Shown: positions 56,820-64,000 of the stretch, in pieces
How positions within the stretch are numbered: position 1 is the stretch's first letter
How the letters are laid out: each line of letters begins with the position of its first letter
Origin: Alistipes ihumii AP11
Lineage (GTDB): Bacteria > Bacteroidota > Bacteroidia > Bacteroidales > Rikenellaceae
Length of the DNA: 64,000 nt
Assembly: GCF_025144665.1 (NCBI RefSeq)
Contig: NZ_CP102294.1
Coordinates: forward strand, 2,542,001 to 2,606,000
Direction: 5' to 3'
The notes under the pieces: generated by a model
Databases searched by the model: none
The model's input: only the letters and a program-made list of their open reading frames with translations
What the model was told of the DNA's origin: nothing
Program-made: the position numbers and the translations under genes

Positions 56820-57755
56820 TTATTCCGTTCGCTTCGGTTCTTCCGGCCTGGTTTCGTCTTTCAGGTGCACGTCCAGTTGGGGGAACGGAATGTTGAGACC
56901 GACCTCGGCGAAACGCTTGTACACCCGCTCGTTCATATCGAAGAAAAGGTCCCAATAGTCGCCCGAGGAGACCCATGCCCGGGCGAGGATATTGACCGAG
57001 CTGTCGCCCAGACTGTTCAGGGCGACGAACGGGGCAGGACTCTTCAGTACGCGGGGATCGGCCTCGAGCATTTCGAGTATCGTTCTCTTGGCCCGGTCGT
57101 AGTCGTCGCCGTATGCGATCCCGAATGTCCAGTCGAGCCGGCGGGTGGCTTCCTTCGAATAGTTGTTGATGATACCCGTCGAAATACTCCCGTTGGGGAT
57201 CAGGATCGTCTTGTTGTCGGGCGTGTTGATTACGGTGTTGAGCAACTGGATTTCCTTGACCGAGCCGCTCTGTCCCTGTGCCTCGATGAAGTCTCCTACC
57301 TTGAATGGCTTGAATATGAGTATCATCACTCCTCCTGCGAAATTTTGCAGCGTTCCGCTCAGGGCCATGCCGACGGCCAGACCGGCCGATGCGAACACTG
57401 CGATGAACGAAGTCGTGTCGATGCCCAGTATGCCGATGATGATAATGATCAGAAAGAGCGTCAGCGTGATGTTGACCATGCTCGAAAGGAAGCCTCTCAG
57501 CGAGGGGTCCACTTCGCGGCGGGTCATCATGTTGCGCATCGCCCGGCGGATCCAGCGGATGATCCAGCGGCCGACGGCCAGCAGAACCAACGCGATGAGA
57601 ATGCGCAGGCCGAAGTTGACGATGTCTTTGATCAGCATGCTGATCAGGTCTTGGGCCGACATGTGCGACAGCATGTCGAGTTTCTGCTCGATAACGGCTT
57701 TTTTCGTTGTGTCCGCGACGGCCTCGGTCGCGGCGATCAGTTGTAAAATTGTCAT
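56820..57755 (-). CDS. Small-conductance mechanosensitive channel, MscS family
   Basis: 311 residues: N-terminal soluble part, three membrane helices (third: GLAVGMALSGTLQNFAGGVMILIFKPFKVGD with the Gly/Ala-rich pore helix) and a cytoplasmic beta-domain with IPNGSISTGIINNYS. Provides relief from hypo-osmotic shock. It follows the steroid-type operon by 43 bp on the same strand, so it may be its last gene, though a separate promoter cannot be excluded. Confidence 0.94.
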   Translation of the reverse strand: MTILQLIAATEAVADTTKKAVIEQKLDMLSHMSAQDLISMLIKDIVNFGLRILIALVLLAVGRWIIRWIRRAMRNMMTRREVDPSLRGFLSSMVNITLTLFLIIIIIGILGIDTTSFIAVFASAGLAVGMALSGTLQNFAGGVMILIFKPFKVGDFIEAQGQSGSVKEIQLLNTVINTPDNKTILIPNGSISTGIINNYSKEATRRLDWTFGIAYGDDYDRAKRTILEMLEADPRVLKSPAPFVALNSLGDSSVNILARAWVSSGDYWDLFFDMNERVYKRFAEVGLNIPFPQLDVHLKDETRPEEPKRTE

Positions 57756-57798
57756 GGTTTCGTAGAATGTATTCGTATCGGTTGGGAGCGCATGGCGC

Positions 57799-58656
57799 TT
57801 ATGCGAATTTGATGCCTGACTTTTCGACGAGTCGCTCGGTCTGTTCCCAAAGGGCCTGCCTGCAAGGATGGCAGGTTACCGGATGGGCGACTCGCTTGGG
57901 TTTCATGCCGGCCCAGTACAGCGCCTGCCGTTCGTCCGGCAGGTCGCCCGTCGCCAGAGCCAGCGCTGTCCGGGCTCCCTGTTCAGGACTCTTGATCAGC
58001 GGCCGGAACAGCAGGTCGGTCAGCGGGTCGAACCATCGGTGCATCGTAATCATGCCCGTGTCGACCACGCCCGGGTCGGCCGCGTAGACGCCGATGCGTC
58101 CCGCCGTTCGCCGGGCCAGCTCGAGCGTGAACAGCAGCAGCGCCAGCTTCGACGAGCCGTAGCTCCTGAAACGTTCGTACCGTTGCGGCTCGGGCTCGAA
58201 AAGTCGGGGACCGATCCGGCCGATGCGGTAGGTGACCGACAGCGTATTGACGATCCGTCCCCCGTCCGCGATCATCGGCAGCAGCAGCCGGGTCAATGCG
58301 TAGGGCCCCACGTAGTTGACGCCCATGCACTGCTCGATTCCGTCGGCGGTCAGGCCGAAACGGGCGCTCATCACGCCGGCGTTGTTGACCAGCGCTGCGA
58401 TTTCGGCCCCTTCCGATCGAAGTTCCTCGGCGAAACGTCCGATCGATCCGAGCGAAGCCATGTCGAGCGTGCGGACCGTTATTTCTCCGTTTCCCGCCCT
58501 TCCCGACCGCATGATTCCTTGCCGGACCGCTTCCGCCTTTTCCATATTCCGGCAGGCCATCACGACTCGCAAGCCCTTGCGGCAGAGCCCTTCGGTCAGA
58601 GCCCGGCCTATGCCTCCGGTCGCGCCGGTCACGATGTAGAGTCCCTTATCGTCCAT
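57799..58656 (-). CDS. SDR oxidoreductase, retinol-dehydrogenase/HSDH-like (second SDR of operon)
   Basis: 285 residues, cytosolic. TGATGGIG cofactor loop near residue 9, ALVNNAGVM, NTLSVTY catalytic Ser and YGSSK with Tyr/Lys. MACRN after the second strand and the C-terminal HPVTCHPCRQALW segment place it in the retinol dehydrogenase/WW-oxidoreductase-like branch rather than FabG. Start overlaps the upstream SDR gene end by 11 nt. As last enzyme gene of the 5alpha-reductase operon it is a candidate for oxidation/reduction of a steroid hydroxyl or ketone. Confidence 0.8.
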   Translation of the reverse strand: MDDKGLYIVTGATGGIGRALTEGLCRKGLRVVMACRNMEKAEAVRQGIMRSGRAGNGEITVRTLDMASLGSIGRFAEELRSEGAEIAALVNNAGVMSARFGLTADGIEQCMGVNYVGPYALTRLLLPMIADGGRIVNTLSVTYRIGRIGPRLFEPEPQRYERFRSYGSSKLALLLFTLELARRTAGRIGVYAADPGVVDTGMITMHRWFDPLTDLLFRPLIKSPEQGARTALALATGDLPDERQALYWAGMKPKRVAHPVTCHPCRQALWEQTERLVEKSGIKFA

Positions 58657-59455
58657 AGCGGTAGAATTTCGCTTTTCGCTTGATGAGCCGCACGATCGGT
58701 CCGGGTATCAGGCCCGCCAGCGGAACGAAGACGCGGTTGACGAATCCCGGCACCGTGCGGCGGCGGCCCGAGAACAGCGCGCGCAGCCCTTTGCGAGCGA
58801 GCCTTTCGGGCGTCATCATGATGCCGAGCCGCAATGCCAGTCGCTGATAACGCTCGCTGAGATTGTACAACCCGGTGGCCACGGCTCCGGGACAGACCGC
58901 CGTAACGCGGACTCCGCGATCGTACAGCTCGTTGCGGATCGCCAGCGACAGCGTCCTCAGGTAGCTTTTCGTCGCTGCGTAGACCGAAATGCCGGGAAAC
59001 GGCATCCATGCCGACATGGACGACATATTAAGAATGTAGCCTCGGCCTCGTGCCTGCATGGATCGGCCGAAATAGTGACAAAGCAGCGTCGTCGTCCGTA
59101 CGTGCAGCCGCAGCATCAGTTCGATCCGCCGGGAATCGACCCGTGCCAGGTCGTCGAAAAAGAAAACGCCGGCATTGTTGACGAGCACCTCGACGTCGAG
59201 CCGCTCGTCTTCGCAATAGCGATACAGGTCTTCGGCTGCATTTTCGGCCGACAGGTCGCGGTACAGGGGCGAGACTCGCACGCCGTATTGCTTCCGTATT
59301 TCGGCGGCGGAATTCGCGATGCCTTCGGCGTCGTTGCTGACGATCAGCAGGTCGTAGCCCCGCGCGGCCAGCTGCCGGGCGTACTGGTAGCCGATGCCCG
59401 AGCTGGCGCCCGTGATCAGGGCCGTAGCCCGATCCGTTCGTTCGCTCGAGCTCAT
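58646..59455 (-). CDS. SDR oxidoreductase, hydroxysteroid-dehydrogenase-like (first SDR of operon)
   Basis: 269 residues. GASSGIG cofactor loop (about 15-21), VLVNNAGVF, SSMSAWMPFPG for the catalytic Ser and YAATKSY for Tyr/Lys. The C-terminal tail (LIGP-type hydrophobic stretch and VRLIKRKAKFYR) is longer and more basic than in FabG-type SDRs and resembles 17beta-HSD12/3-like SDRs that touch the membrane. The ATG at 59455 overlaps the end of the OYE gene by 4 nt. Candidate hydroxysteroid dehydrogenase of the operon. Confidence 0.8.
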   Translation of the reverse strand: MSSSERTDRATALITGASSGIGYQYARQLAARGYDLLIVSNDAEGIANSAAEIRKQYGVRVSPLYRDLSAENAAEDLYRYCEDERLDVEVLVNNAGVFFFDDLARVDSRRIELMLRLHVRTTTLLCHYFGRSMQARGRGYILNMSSMSAWMPFPGISVYAATKSYLRTLSLAIRNELYDRGVRVTAVCPGAVATGLYNLSERYQRLALRLGIMMTPERLARKGLRALFSGRRRTVPGFVNRVFVPLAGLIPGPIVRLIKRKAKFYRYGR

Positions 59456-60675
59456 GGCCGCTTCGTTTTTCGTTCGATTTCGCGTTTCAGACAGGGCGGC
59501 AGGTCCGGCACGTTGCGGTAGCAGGCCATTTCGCGCGAGTACATCCGGGCGATGCAGTAGTTCGTGTGGTCGCAGTCGCAGCGTTCCTCGCCCGTCTCTT
59601 TCATCCGGTTCACGAAATCCGGTTCGCGGATCAGCGCCCGGGCCATGGCGACGAACTCGAACCCGTGGCCGAGCACTTCGTCGATCTTGCTCCGCGATAC
59701 GAGCCCTCCGACGTAGACGAGCGGGAGCTTCAGCGCCTCGCGGAATCGCAGCGCGTCGTCGAGGAAATAGGCTTCGCGGAACGGCTCGTCGGGGATCATC
59801 CAGCGCCCGACGGCCCGCACTCCGGCCTTGAGCCACAGTTGCTTCATGTAATATGTCATCGAGCGCAGCGGCATCGAGCCGCGCATCACGTACATCGGCG
59901 CCCGGCTGACGAATCCTCCGCTGAGCACCAGCGCGTGGGCTCCGTTCCGCTCGATGCGGCGGGCCACCTCGAGGCATTCGTCCAGGTCGAGTCCGCCCCG
60001 GAATCCGTCCCGCATGTTCGTCTTCACGACGACGGCCATGTCGTCCCGGGCCGCCGTCAGCGCCTCGCCGAGGCACATGTCCATGAAACGCATCCGGTTC
60101 TCGAGCGTGCCGCCGTATTCGTCTTTGCGGCGGTTCGTGTAAGGCGACAGGAACTGGCTGATCAGGTATCCGTGCCCGGCGTGCACTTCTACCGAGTCGA
60201 ACCCTGCTTCGCGGGCCAGGTTTACGGCCGTGCCGAAAGCGCGGGCCACGTCGGCGATTTCGCTCGTGCGCATGCCTCGCACGAGGGTGGGGGAGTAGAT
60301 GTTGAAGCCCGACGAGGCCGAGATCGGCGTGCAGCCGCAGATCGCGCGGTGCGACATGTTGCCGCAGTGGCCGATCTGGATACCGGCGGCGGCTCCCTCG
60401 CGGTGGATCGCGTCGGTGATGCGCCGCAGACCGGGGACGATCTCGGGCCGCAGCCACAGCTGGTGAGGGAACGACAGCCCGTTGCGCGTGACCGAGGCAT
60501 AGGCGAGCGTCGTCATGCCGATGCCTCCGGCCGCGACGCTGCGGTGATATTCGTACAGCATGTCCGTCGGCGAGTTGCCGTCGCACATGCCCTCGAACGC
60601 GGCTGCGCGGATCGTACGGTTGCGCAAGGTCAGCGGTCCGATCCGGCCGGGGGTGAACAATACGGATTCTTTCAT
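59452..60675 (-). CDS. Old yellow enzyme-type NADH:flavin oxidoreductase (candidate steroid/bile-acid enone reductase)
   Basis: 407 residues, one TIM barrel binding FMN. LFTPGRIGPLTLRNRTIRA, IQIGHCGNMSHR, VEVHAGHGYLISQFLSP and YGGTLENRMRF are the typical OYE/BaiCD-type barrel motifs, and YVGGLVSRSKIDEVLGHGFEFVAMARALI is the flavin-phosphate end. A Cys cluster CxCx5Cx10C follows (CDCDHTNYC..C), like the iron-sulfur site of 2,4-dienoyl-CoA reductase and BaiCD, but the protein then ends, so the FAD/NAD-binding second half of BaiCD is absent. In context it may reduce a Delta4- or other enone of a steroid. Overlaps the first SDR gene by 4 nt. Confidence 0.82.
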   Translation of the reverse strand: MKESVLFTPGRIGPLTLRNRTIRAAAFEGMCDGNSPTDMLYEYHRSVAAGGIGMTTLAYASVTRNGLSFPHQLWLRPEIVPGLRRITDAIHREGAAAGIQIGHCGNMSHRAICGCTPISASSGFNIYSPTLVRGMRTSEIADVARAFGTAVNLAREAGFDSVEVHAGHGYLISQFLSPYTNRRKDEYGGTLENRMRFMDMCLGEALTAARDDMAVVVKTNMRDGFRGGLDLDECLEVARRIERNGAHALVLSGGFVSRAPMYVMRGSMPLRSMTYYMKQLWLKAGVRAVGRWMIPDEPFREAYFLDDALRFREALKLPLVYVGGLVSRSKIDEVLGHGFEFVAMARALIREPDFVNRMKETGEERCDCDHTNYCIARMYSREMACYRNVPDLPPCLKREIERKTKRP

Positions 60676-60719
60676 GGTAAAAACGAAAGTTATGCGATTC
60701 GACGTATGTTTGTTGCGGA

Positions 60720-61487
60720 TCAGTATATGAAAGGAATGACGCGCTTGCGCCGCTCTTTGCGCAGTTCGTCTCCGAACAGCTCGGCGTAGCGCTTGTAGAT
60801 CGCATCCGCTCTCGGGACCAGGTTGGCGAAGGTCCACAGCGCGAACACCGCTCCCGAGGCCGACCACGTCAGTATGGCGAAGCCGGTCCATTCGACGATC
60901 TCGCCGAAGTAGTTGGCCGACGTAACGTAGCGGAACATTCCGCCCCGAGGCAGGTAGTGGGCCGTGTCGCCCGGTTTGCGCAGGCGGCGGATGATCCGGT
61001 CCGAATGGATGTTGATCGCCATGCCGGCGAAGAAGACGGCCGTTCCGGCGAGGAACTGCGGCGAGAGCAGCCACTCGTTCGTGTAGTAGCCTTCCGGCGC
61101 GACGTAAAATATCCAGCCGCCTTGCATGCAGGCGTTCAGCAGGTTGAATACGATGCCCATGGCGACGATGCCCAGCGGCATCGCGCTACGGCTCTTGAAC
61201 AGCATCGGGTAGATGAAGGCCCGGTGCAGATAGTGGAGCTGGAACAGGGCGAAAAAGACCAGCGGGGCCGCTTCGTTCCGTCTCGGCGAGCACAGACACA
61301 GCGCCGTCATAGCCAGAAATACGGGGGCCTCCATCAGGATCCATCCGATCCGGTTGTCGATTTTCGGGCCCCAGCGGCCGTCGCGTAGCAGGCCGTATCC
61401 GGCCCGGACAAAATAGAGCGCTGCGAAAACGACCGCAGCCAGGGCGACCATTCCGATCAGGAGCAGGTCGAATCTTTCTTTCGTCAT
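60720..61487 (-). CDS. Steroid 5alpha-reductase (SRD5A) family membrane enzyme
   Basis: 255 residues with about six or seven membrane helices. The C-terminal NADPH-binding part of the 3-oxo-5alpha-steroid 4-dehydrogenase family is well kept: NIHSDRIIRRLR (Asn159, Ser162, Asp163), YLPRGGMFRYVTSANYFGE and IVEWTGFA (Asn192, Tyr193, Gly195, Glu196, Glu199, Trp200). It would reduce the C4-C5 double bond of a 3-keto-Delta4-steroid to the 5alpha product. First gene of a unit with an OYE-type reductase (44 bp downstream) and two SDRs. A TACCTTTA element lies 46-53 bp upstream. Isoprenylcysteine methyltransferase is the closest alternative but lacks these residues. Confidence 0.85.
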   Translation of the reverse strand: MTKERFDLLLIGMVALAAVVFAALYFVRAGYGLLRDGRWGPKIDNRIGWILMEAPVFLAMTALCLCSPRRNEAAPLVFFALFQLHYLHRAFIYPMLFKSRSAMPLGIVAMGIVFNLLNACMQGGWIFYVAPEGYYTNEWLLSPQFLAGTAVFFAGMAINIHSDRIIRRLRKPGDTAHYLPRGGMFRYVTSANYFGEIVEWTGFAILTWSASGAVFALWTFANLVPRADAIYKRYAELFGDELRKERRKRVIPFIY

Positions 61488-61532
61488 CGTTCGTTCGGGT
61501 TGCGTAACCGGCCAACGGACCGGAAAACGAAG

Positions 61533-61540
61533 TAAAGGTA
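61533..61540 (-). promoter_or_regulatory. Possible -7 element of the steroid-type operon
   Basis: TACCTTTA on the minus strand, one base from the TAnnTTTG consensus, 46 bp before the first ATG; no clear -33 element. Confidence 0.4.
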
Positions 61541-62055
61541 GAAAATATTGTTTGAATTACGGCTCGCTGGGGAAGGTTTCTGCCGATTTTCCCGGACGGT
61601 CGTCGTAATTTGTCTCGTTGCGAGCCTTCCTTTCGGCGCGTGGTTTCCGTTCGCCGTCGGGGCCTGACTTCCTAATTTTTGTTCCGGGCGTTTTGTCCGT
61701 TACTGCCTCCGTTACGAAAGGCCGCTCTGACTTCGGACGAATGACCGGCCTTAGGGTCGGTTTCGCCGTGGATAACGGAATCCGTGCTTTCTGTCTGTGT
61801 CGGTCCGTTGCTTAAGGAAGGCTTTCTTTTGGGGGCGGGTCGTGAAGTTTCCCGAAGCGCGGATGCAATATCCCCGCCCGAAAGATCGTTTTTTGTCGCA
61901 GGCGTTTCGGGTGTAAAAAGCCGCCGTTTTCGCTTTTTTTTGCTGAAGGTGGGCGCGGCGGTCTTACCGGGTTGGAAGTTATGGCGTAAGTCGGTCCGAG
62001 GCGGCGTCCACGCTGTTGTTTCGCGATTTAATTAAATGTAAAAAGGATAGTTTTT
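61541..62055. other. Gene-free intergenic stretch
   Basis: About 515 bases between the steroid-type operon promoter and the exbB promoter; no gene or RNA recognised. Confidence 0.45.
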
Positions 62056-62087
62056 TTTGCTATGTTTGAAAATATTTAATACTTTTG
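62056..62087 (+). promoter_or_regulatory. Promoter of the exbB-exbD operon
   Basis: TTTG, 20 bp, TACTTTTG on the plus strand; excellent consensus match. It leaves a leader of about 130 nt before exbB, longer than for other genes here. Confidence 0.75.
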
Positions 62088-62223
62088 GGCTTGCTATATG
62101 AAAACCGGAGGCTTGCCGCCGGGCGGACGGCGAGGAAGGTGAGCCGGCCGCGCAAACACGAACCAAACGTTAATTTCAAATAAGAATTCAAACCTTTAAA
62201 CAAAACTCAAAACTATTTTTATT

Positions 62224-63036
62224 ATGGAAGCCAAGTCAGTAAACTTCAAACAGGCAAAAGGCATTAAGTCAGCATTCCTCGTGATCCTTTGCTGCTTCAT
62301 TCTGGCCGTCTGCATCTTTCATTTCGTGTTGGGCAATCCCGCGAACTTCATGAACAACGACCCCAACAACCACCCGCTGCCGGGCAACATGCTGGGTACT
62401 ATTTATAAGGGCGGCGTGATCGTGCCCGTTATCCAGACGCTGCTGCTCACCGTGCTCGTACTGAGCATCGAGCGTGCTTTCGCCATCGGCAAGGCTAAGG
62501 GTAAGGGCAACGTGGTGAAGTTCGTCAAGAACGTGAAGGACGCTCTGAACGGCGGCGACGTGGAGAAGGCTCGCGAACTGTGCGTTAAGCAGAAGGGTTC
62601 GGTGGCGAGCGTCGTATACTCCGCGCTGACCAAGTACGAGGAGATGGAGAAAGACACCACGCTGGCCAAGGATCAGAAGCTGATGAATATCCAGAAGGAG
62701 CTCGACGAGGCTACCGCGCTGGAGCTTCCGACGCTGGAACAGAATCTGGTCGTGATCGCGACGATGACCACGCTGGGTACGCTGACCGGTCTGCTCGGAA
62801 CCGTGATCGGTATGATCAAGTCGTTCGCCGCTCTGGCCAATGCCGGATCGCCCGACTCGGTCGCTCTGTCCGCCGGTATCTCGGAGGCCCTCGTGAACAC
62901 CGCTTTCGGTATCGCCACCGGTGCGTTGGCCGTTATTTCGTACAACTATTTCACCAGCAAAATCGACAAGCTTACCTATAGCATCGACGAAGTAGGATTT
63001 ACCATTGTTCAGACTTACGCTGCAACGCACAAATAA
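62224..63036 (+). CDS. exbB: MotA/TolQ/ExbB proton-channel family protein
   Basis: 270 residues with three main membrane helices (near 15-37, 60-85 and 175-235). The conserved pore region TLEQNLVVIATMTTLGTLTGLLGTVIGMIKSF and SEALVNTAFGIATGALAVI carry the small and Thr residues of the TolQ/ExbB family. With ExbD it uses the proton gradient to power TonB-dependent uptake through the outer membrane. First gene of exbB-exbD-exbD, 27 bp before the next gene; TonB would probably be the next gene beyond the window. Confidence 0.95.
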   Translation: MEAKSVNFKQAKGIKSAFLVILCCFILAVCIFHFVLGNPANFMNNDPNNHPLPGNMLGTIYKGGVIVPVIQTLLLTVLVLSIERAFAIGKAKGKGNVVKFVKNVKDALNGGDVEKARELCVKQKGSVASVVYSALTKYEEMEKDTTLAKDQKLMNIQKELDEATALELPTLEQNLVVIATMTTLGTLTGLLGTVIGMIKSFAALANAGSPDSVALSAGISEALVNTAFGIATGALAVISYNYFTSKIDKLTYSIDEVGFTIVQTYAATHK

Positions 63037-63063
63037 TCCACGTCAAAACTACGTCTCGCTATT

Positions 63064-63672
63064 ATGGCTAAAGTAAAAGTAAAAAGGAAGAGCACATTCA
63101 TCGACATGACCGCGATGAGTGATGTGACTGTACTTTTGCTTACTTTCTTCATGCTTACCTCGACCTTCATCCAGAAGGAACCCGTCACCGTCACGACGCC
63201 GGGCTCCGTCTCCGAGATCAAGATTCCCGAGAGCGATATCCTCCAGATTCTGGTCGATCCTCAGGGAAAGGTTTTCATGACGCTGGACAAGCAGGAGGAC
63301 CGTGTGGAAGTCCTTAAGAAAGTAGGCGAGGAATACGGAATAACGTTCACTCCCGAAGAGATCAACAAGTTCCGTCTGGCCAATTCGTTCGGAGTGCCTA
63401 TCAGCCAAATGAAGGCTTTTCTGGCGCTTTCCGAGGACGAGCAGGACGCGACGCTCAAGGAGCTCGGCATTCCGACCGACAGCACGGACAATCAGTTCAA
63501 GGTGTGGGTTAAGAGCGCCCGGGAGCAGAACCGCAATCTTCGGATCGCCATCAAGGCCGATCAGACGACTCCGTATCCGGAAATTAAAACAATCATGACA
63601 TCGCTTCAGGATATCAGGGAGAACCGTTACAACCTGATCACCTCGTTGAAGGTCGTTGCCCCTGAAGAATAA
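63064..63672 (+). CDS. exbD: Biopolymer transport protein ExbD (first copy)
   Basis: 202 residues with a short cytoplasmic N terminus, one membrane helix (about 15-37: DMTAMSDVTVLLLTFFMLTSTF, with the proton-carrying Asp, D20) and a periplasmic domain. The TMSDV-Asp arrangement is typical of ExbD/TolR. Lies between exbB and a second exbD, the usual Bacteroidota order. Confidence 0.92.
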   Translation: MAKVKVKRKSTFIDMTAMSDVTVLLLTFFMLTSTFIQKEPVTVTTPGSVSEIKIPESDILQILVDPQGKVFMTLDKQEDRVEVLKKVGEEYGITFTPEEINKFRLANSFGVPISQMKAFLALSEDEQDATLKELGIPTDSTDNQFKVWVKSAREQNRNLRIAIKADQTTPYPEIKTIMTSLQDIRENRYNLITSLKVVAPEE

Positions 63673-63698
63673 GCTGTCGTCATACAACATTAACTATT

Positions 63699-64000
63699 AT
63701 GGCTGAAATACAAGAAAGCAGCGGTAAGACGGGTAAGAGCAAGCAGAAGAAGTTCTCCGTTCGGGTCGACTTCACCCCGATGGTGGACATGAACATGCTT
63801 CTTATCACGTTCTTCATGCTCTGTACCTCTCTGAGTAAGCCTCAGACCATGGAGATCAGTATGCCGACCAACGATAAAGTGACGGAGGAGGAGCAGACGA
63901 AGATCAAGGCTTCGCAGGCCGTTACTCTGCTTCTGGGTGCGGACGACAAGGTCTATTACTACTTCGGAGAGCCCAATTACGAGGACTACACTTCGCTCAA
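63699..64000 (+). CDS. exbD: Biopolymer transport protein ExbD (second copy, cut by window end)
   Basis: First 100 codons only. A polar Lys-rich start (KTGKSKQKKFSVRVDFTPM) leads to the ExbD helix VDMNMLLITFFMLCTSL with the conserved Asp in TPMVDMN, then a periplasmic part (QTMEISMPTND). 26 bp after the first exbD. The stop lies beyond the window. Confidence 0.9.
   Translation, partial: MAEIQESSGKTGKSKQKKFSVRVDFTPMVDMNMLLITFFMLCTSLSKPQTMEISMPTNDKVTEEEQTKIKASQAVTLLLGADDKVYYYFGEPNYEDYTSL

Overview
The window reads as a chromosomal segment of a high-GC member of the Bacteroidota, most like a gut Alistipes/Rikenellaceae genome. The evidence is the gene content (RicT-GldH pair, DcaP-like porin, DUF5723 protein, SusD-style lipoprotein leaders, a TAT-exported 3-keto-sugar operon), promoters of the Bacteroidota type (TTTG, 19-20 bp, TAnnTTTG) seen repeatedly, and weak or absent Shine-Dalgarno sequences. 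No intact mobile element, rRNA or CRISPR array is visible.

Layout: 1-4274 methionine/one-carbon pair metH (5' end cut by the window) and metF. 4869-6050 an M20 amidohydrolase. 6818-7456 ribosomal genes rpmI-rplT (minus strand) with their own promoter. 7602-9913 an AT-rich accessory island holding a broken chimeric gene (C39 peptidase start joined to an antitoxin-like end) and an S41 peptidase. 9914-11612 membrane protein, tiny winged-helix protein and exported phosphatase-family protein. 11684-15617 an integrase remnant next to tRNA-Thr, an outer-membrane protein/lipoprotein pair whose lipoprotein is frameshifted in a 7-G tract, and a tRNA-Tyr/tRNA-Gly unit. 15912-25609 mixed metabolism: threonine dehydrogenase, nitroreductases, a RecQ/3'-5' exonuclease pair, two exported esterases and a twin-ATPase ABC protein. 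26864-36537 housekeeping-like genes: pseudo-receiver/PPDK fusion, acyltransferase, cyclophilin, gdhA, ricT-gldH-trmB. 36727-40537 a 7alpha-hydroxysteroid-dehydrogenase-like SDR divergent from a porin and an MFS exporter. 41117-44330 a secreted DUF1080/Gfo-Idh/isomerase operon. 44577-46157 a TrpB2-type tryptophan synthase beta gene behind a classic trp attenuator. 46290-56182 an esterase, a four-repeat lipoprotein, an AspT-like transporter and a GH106-like glycosidase. 56820-61487 an MscS channel and a four-gene steroid/bile-acid reductase operon. 62224-64000 exbB-exbD-exbD (last gene cut by the window).

The most notable systems are (i) the operon encoding a steroid 5alpha-reductase homologue, an old-yellow-enzyme and two SDRs at 57799-61487, which resembles bile-acid 5AR/5BR/HSDH clusters of gut Bacteroidota, together with the separate 7alpha-HSDH-like gene at 36727-37548; (ii) the trp attenuator with a 19-residue leader peptide containing three consecutive Trp codons, placed in front of a lone trpB2; and (iii) a three-copy intergenic repeat of about 200 bp at 6554, 40866 and 56587, each copy ending exactly at the intrinsic terminator of a minus-strand gene.

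Many intergenic stretches are unusually long (0.3-1.25 kb), GC-rich and without a recognisable gene. Assignments are made by reading motifs and family resemblance only; no database search was run.
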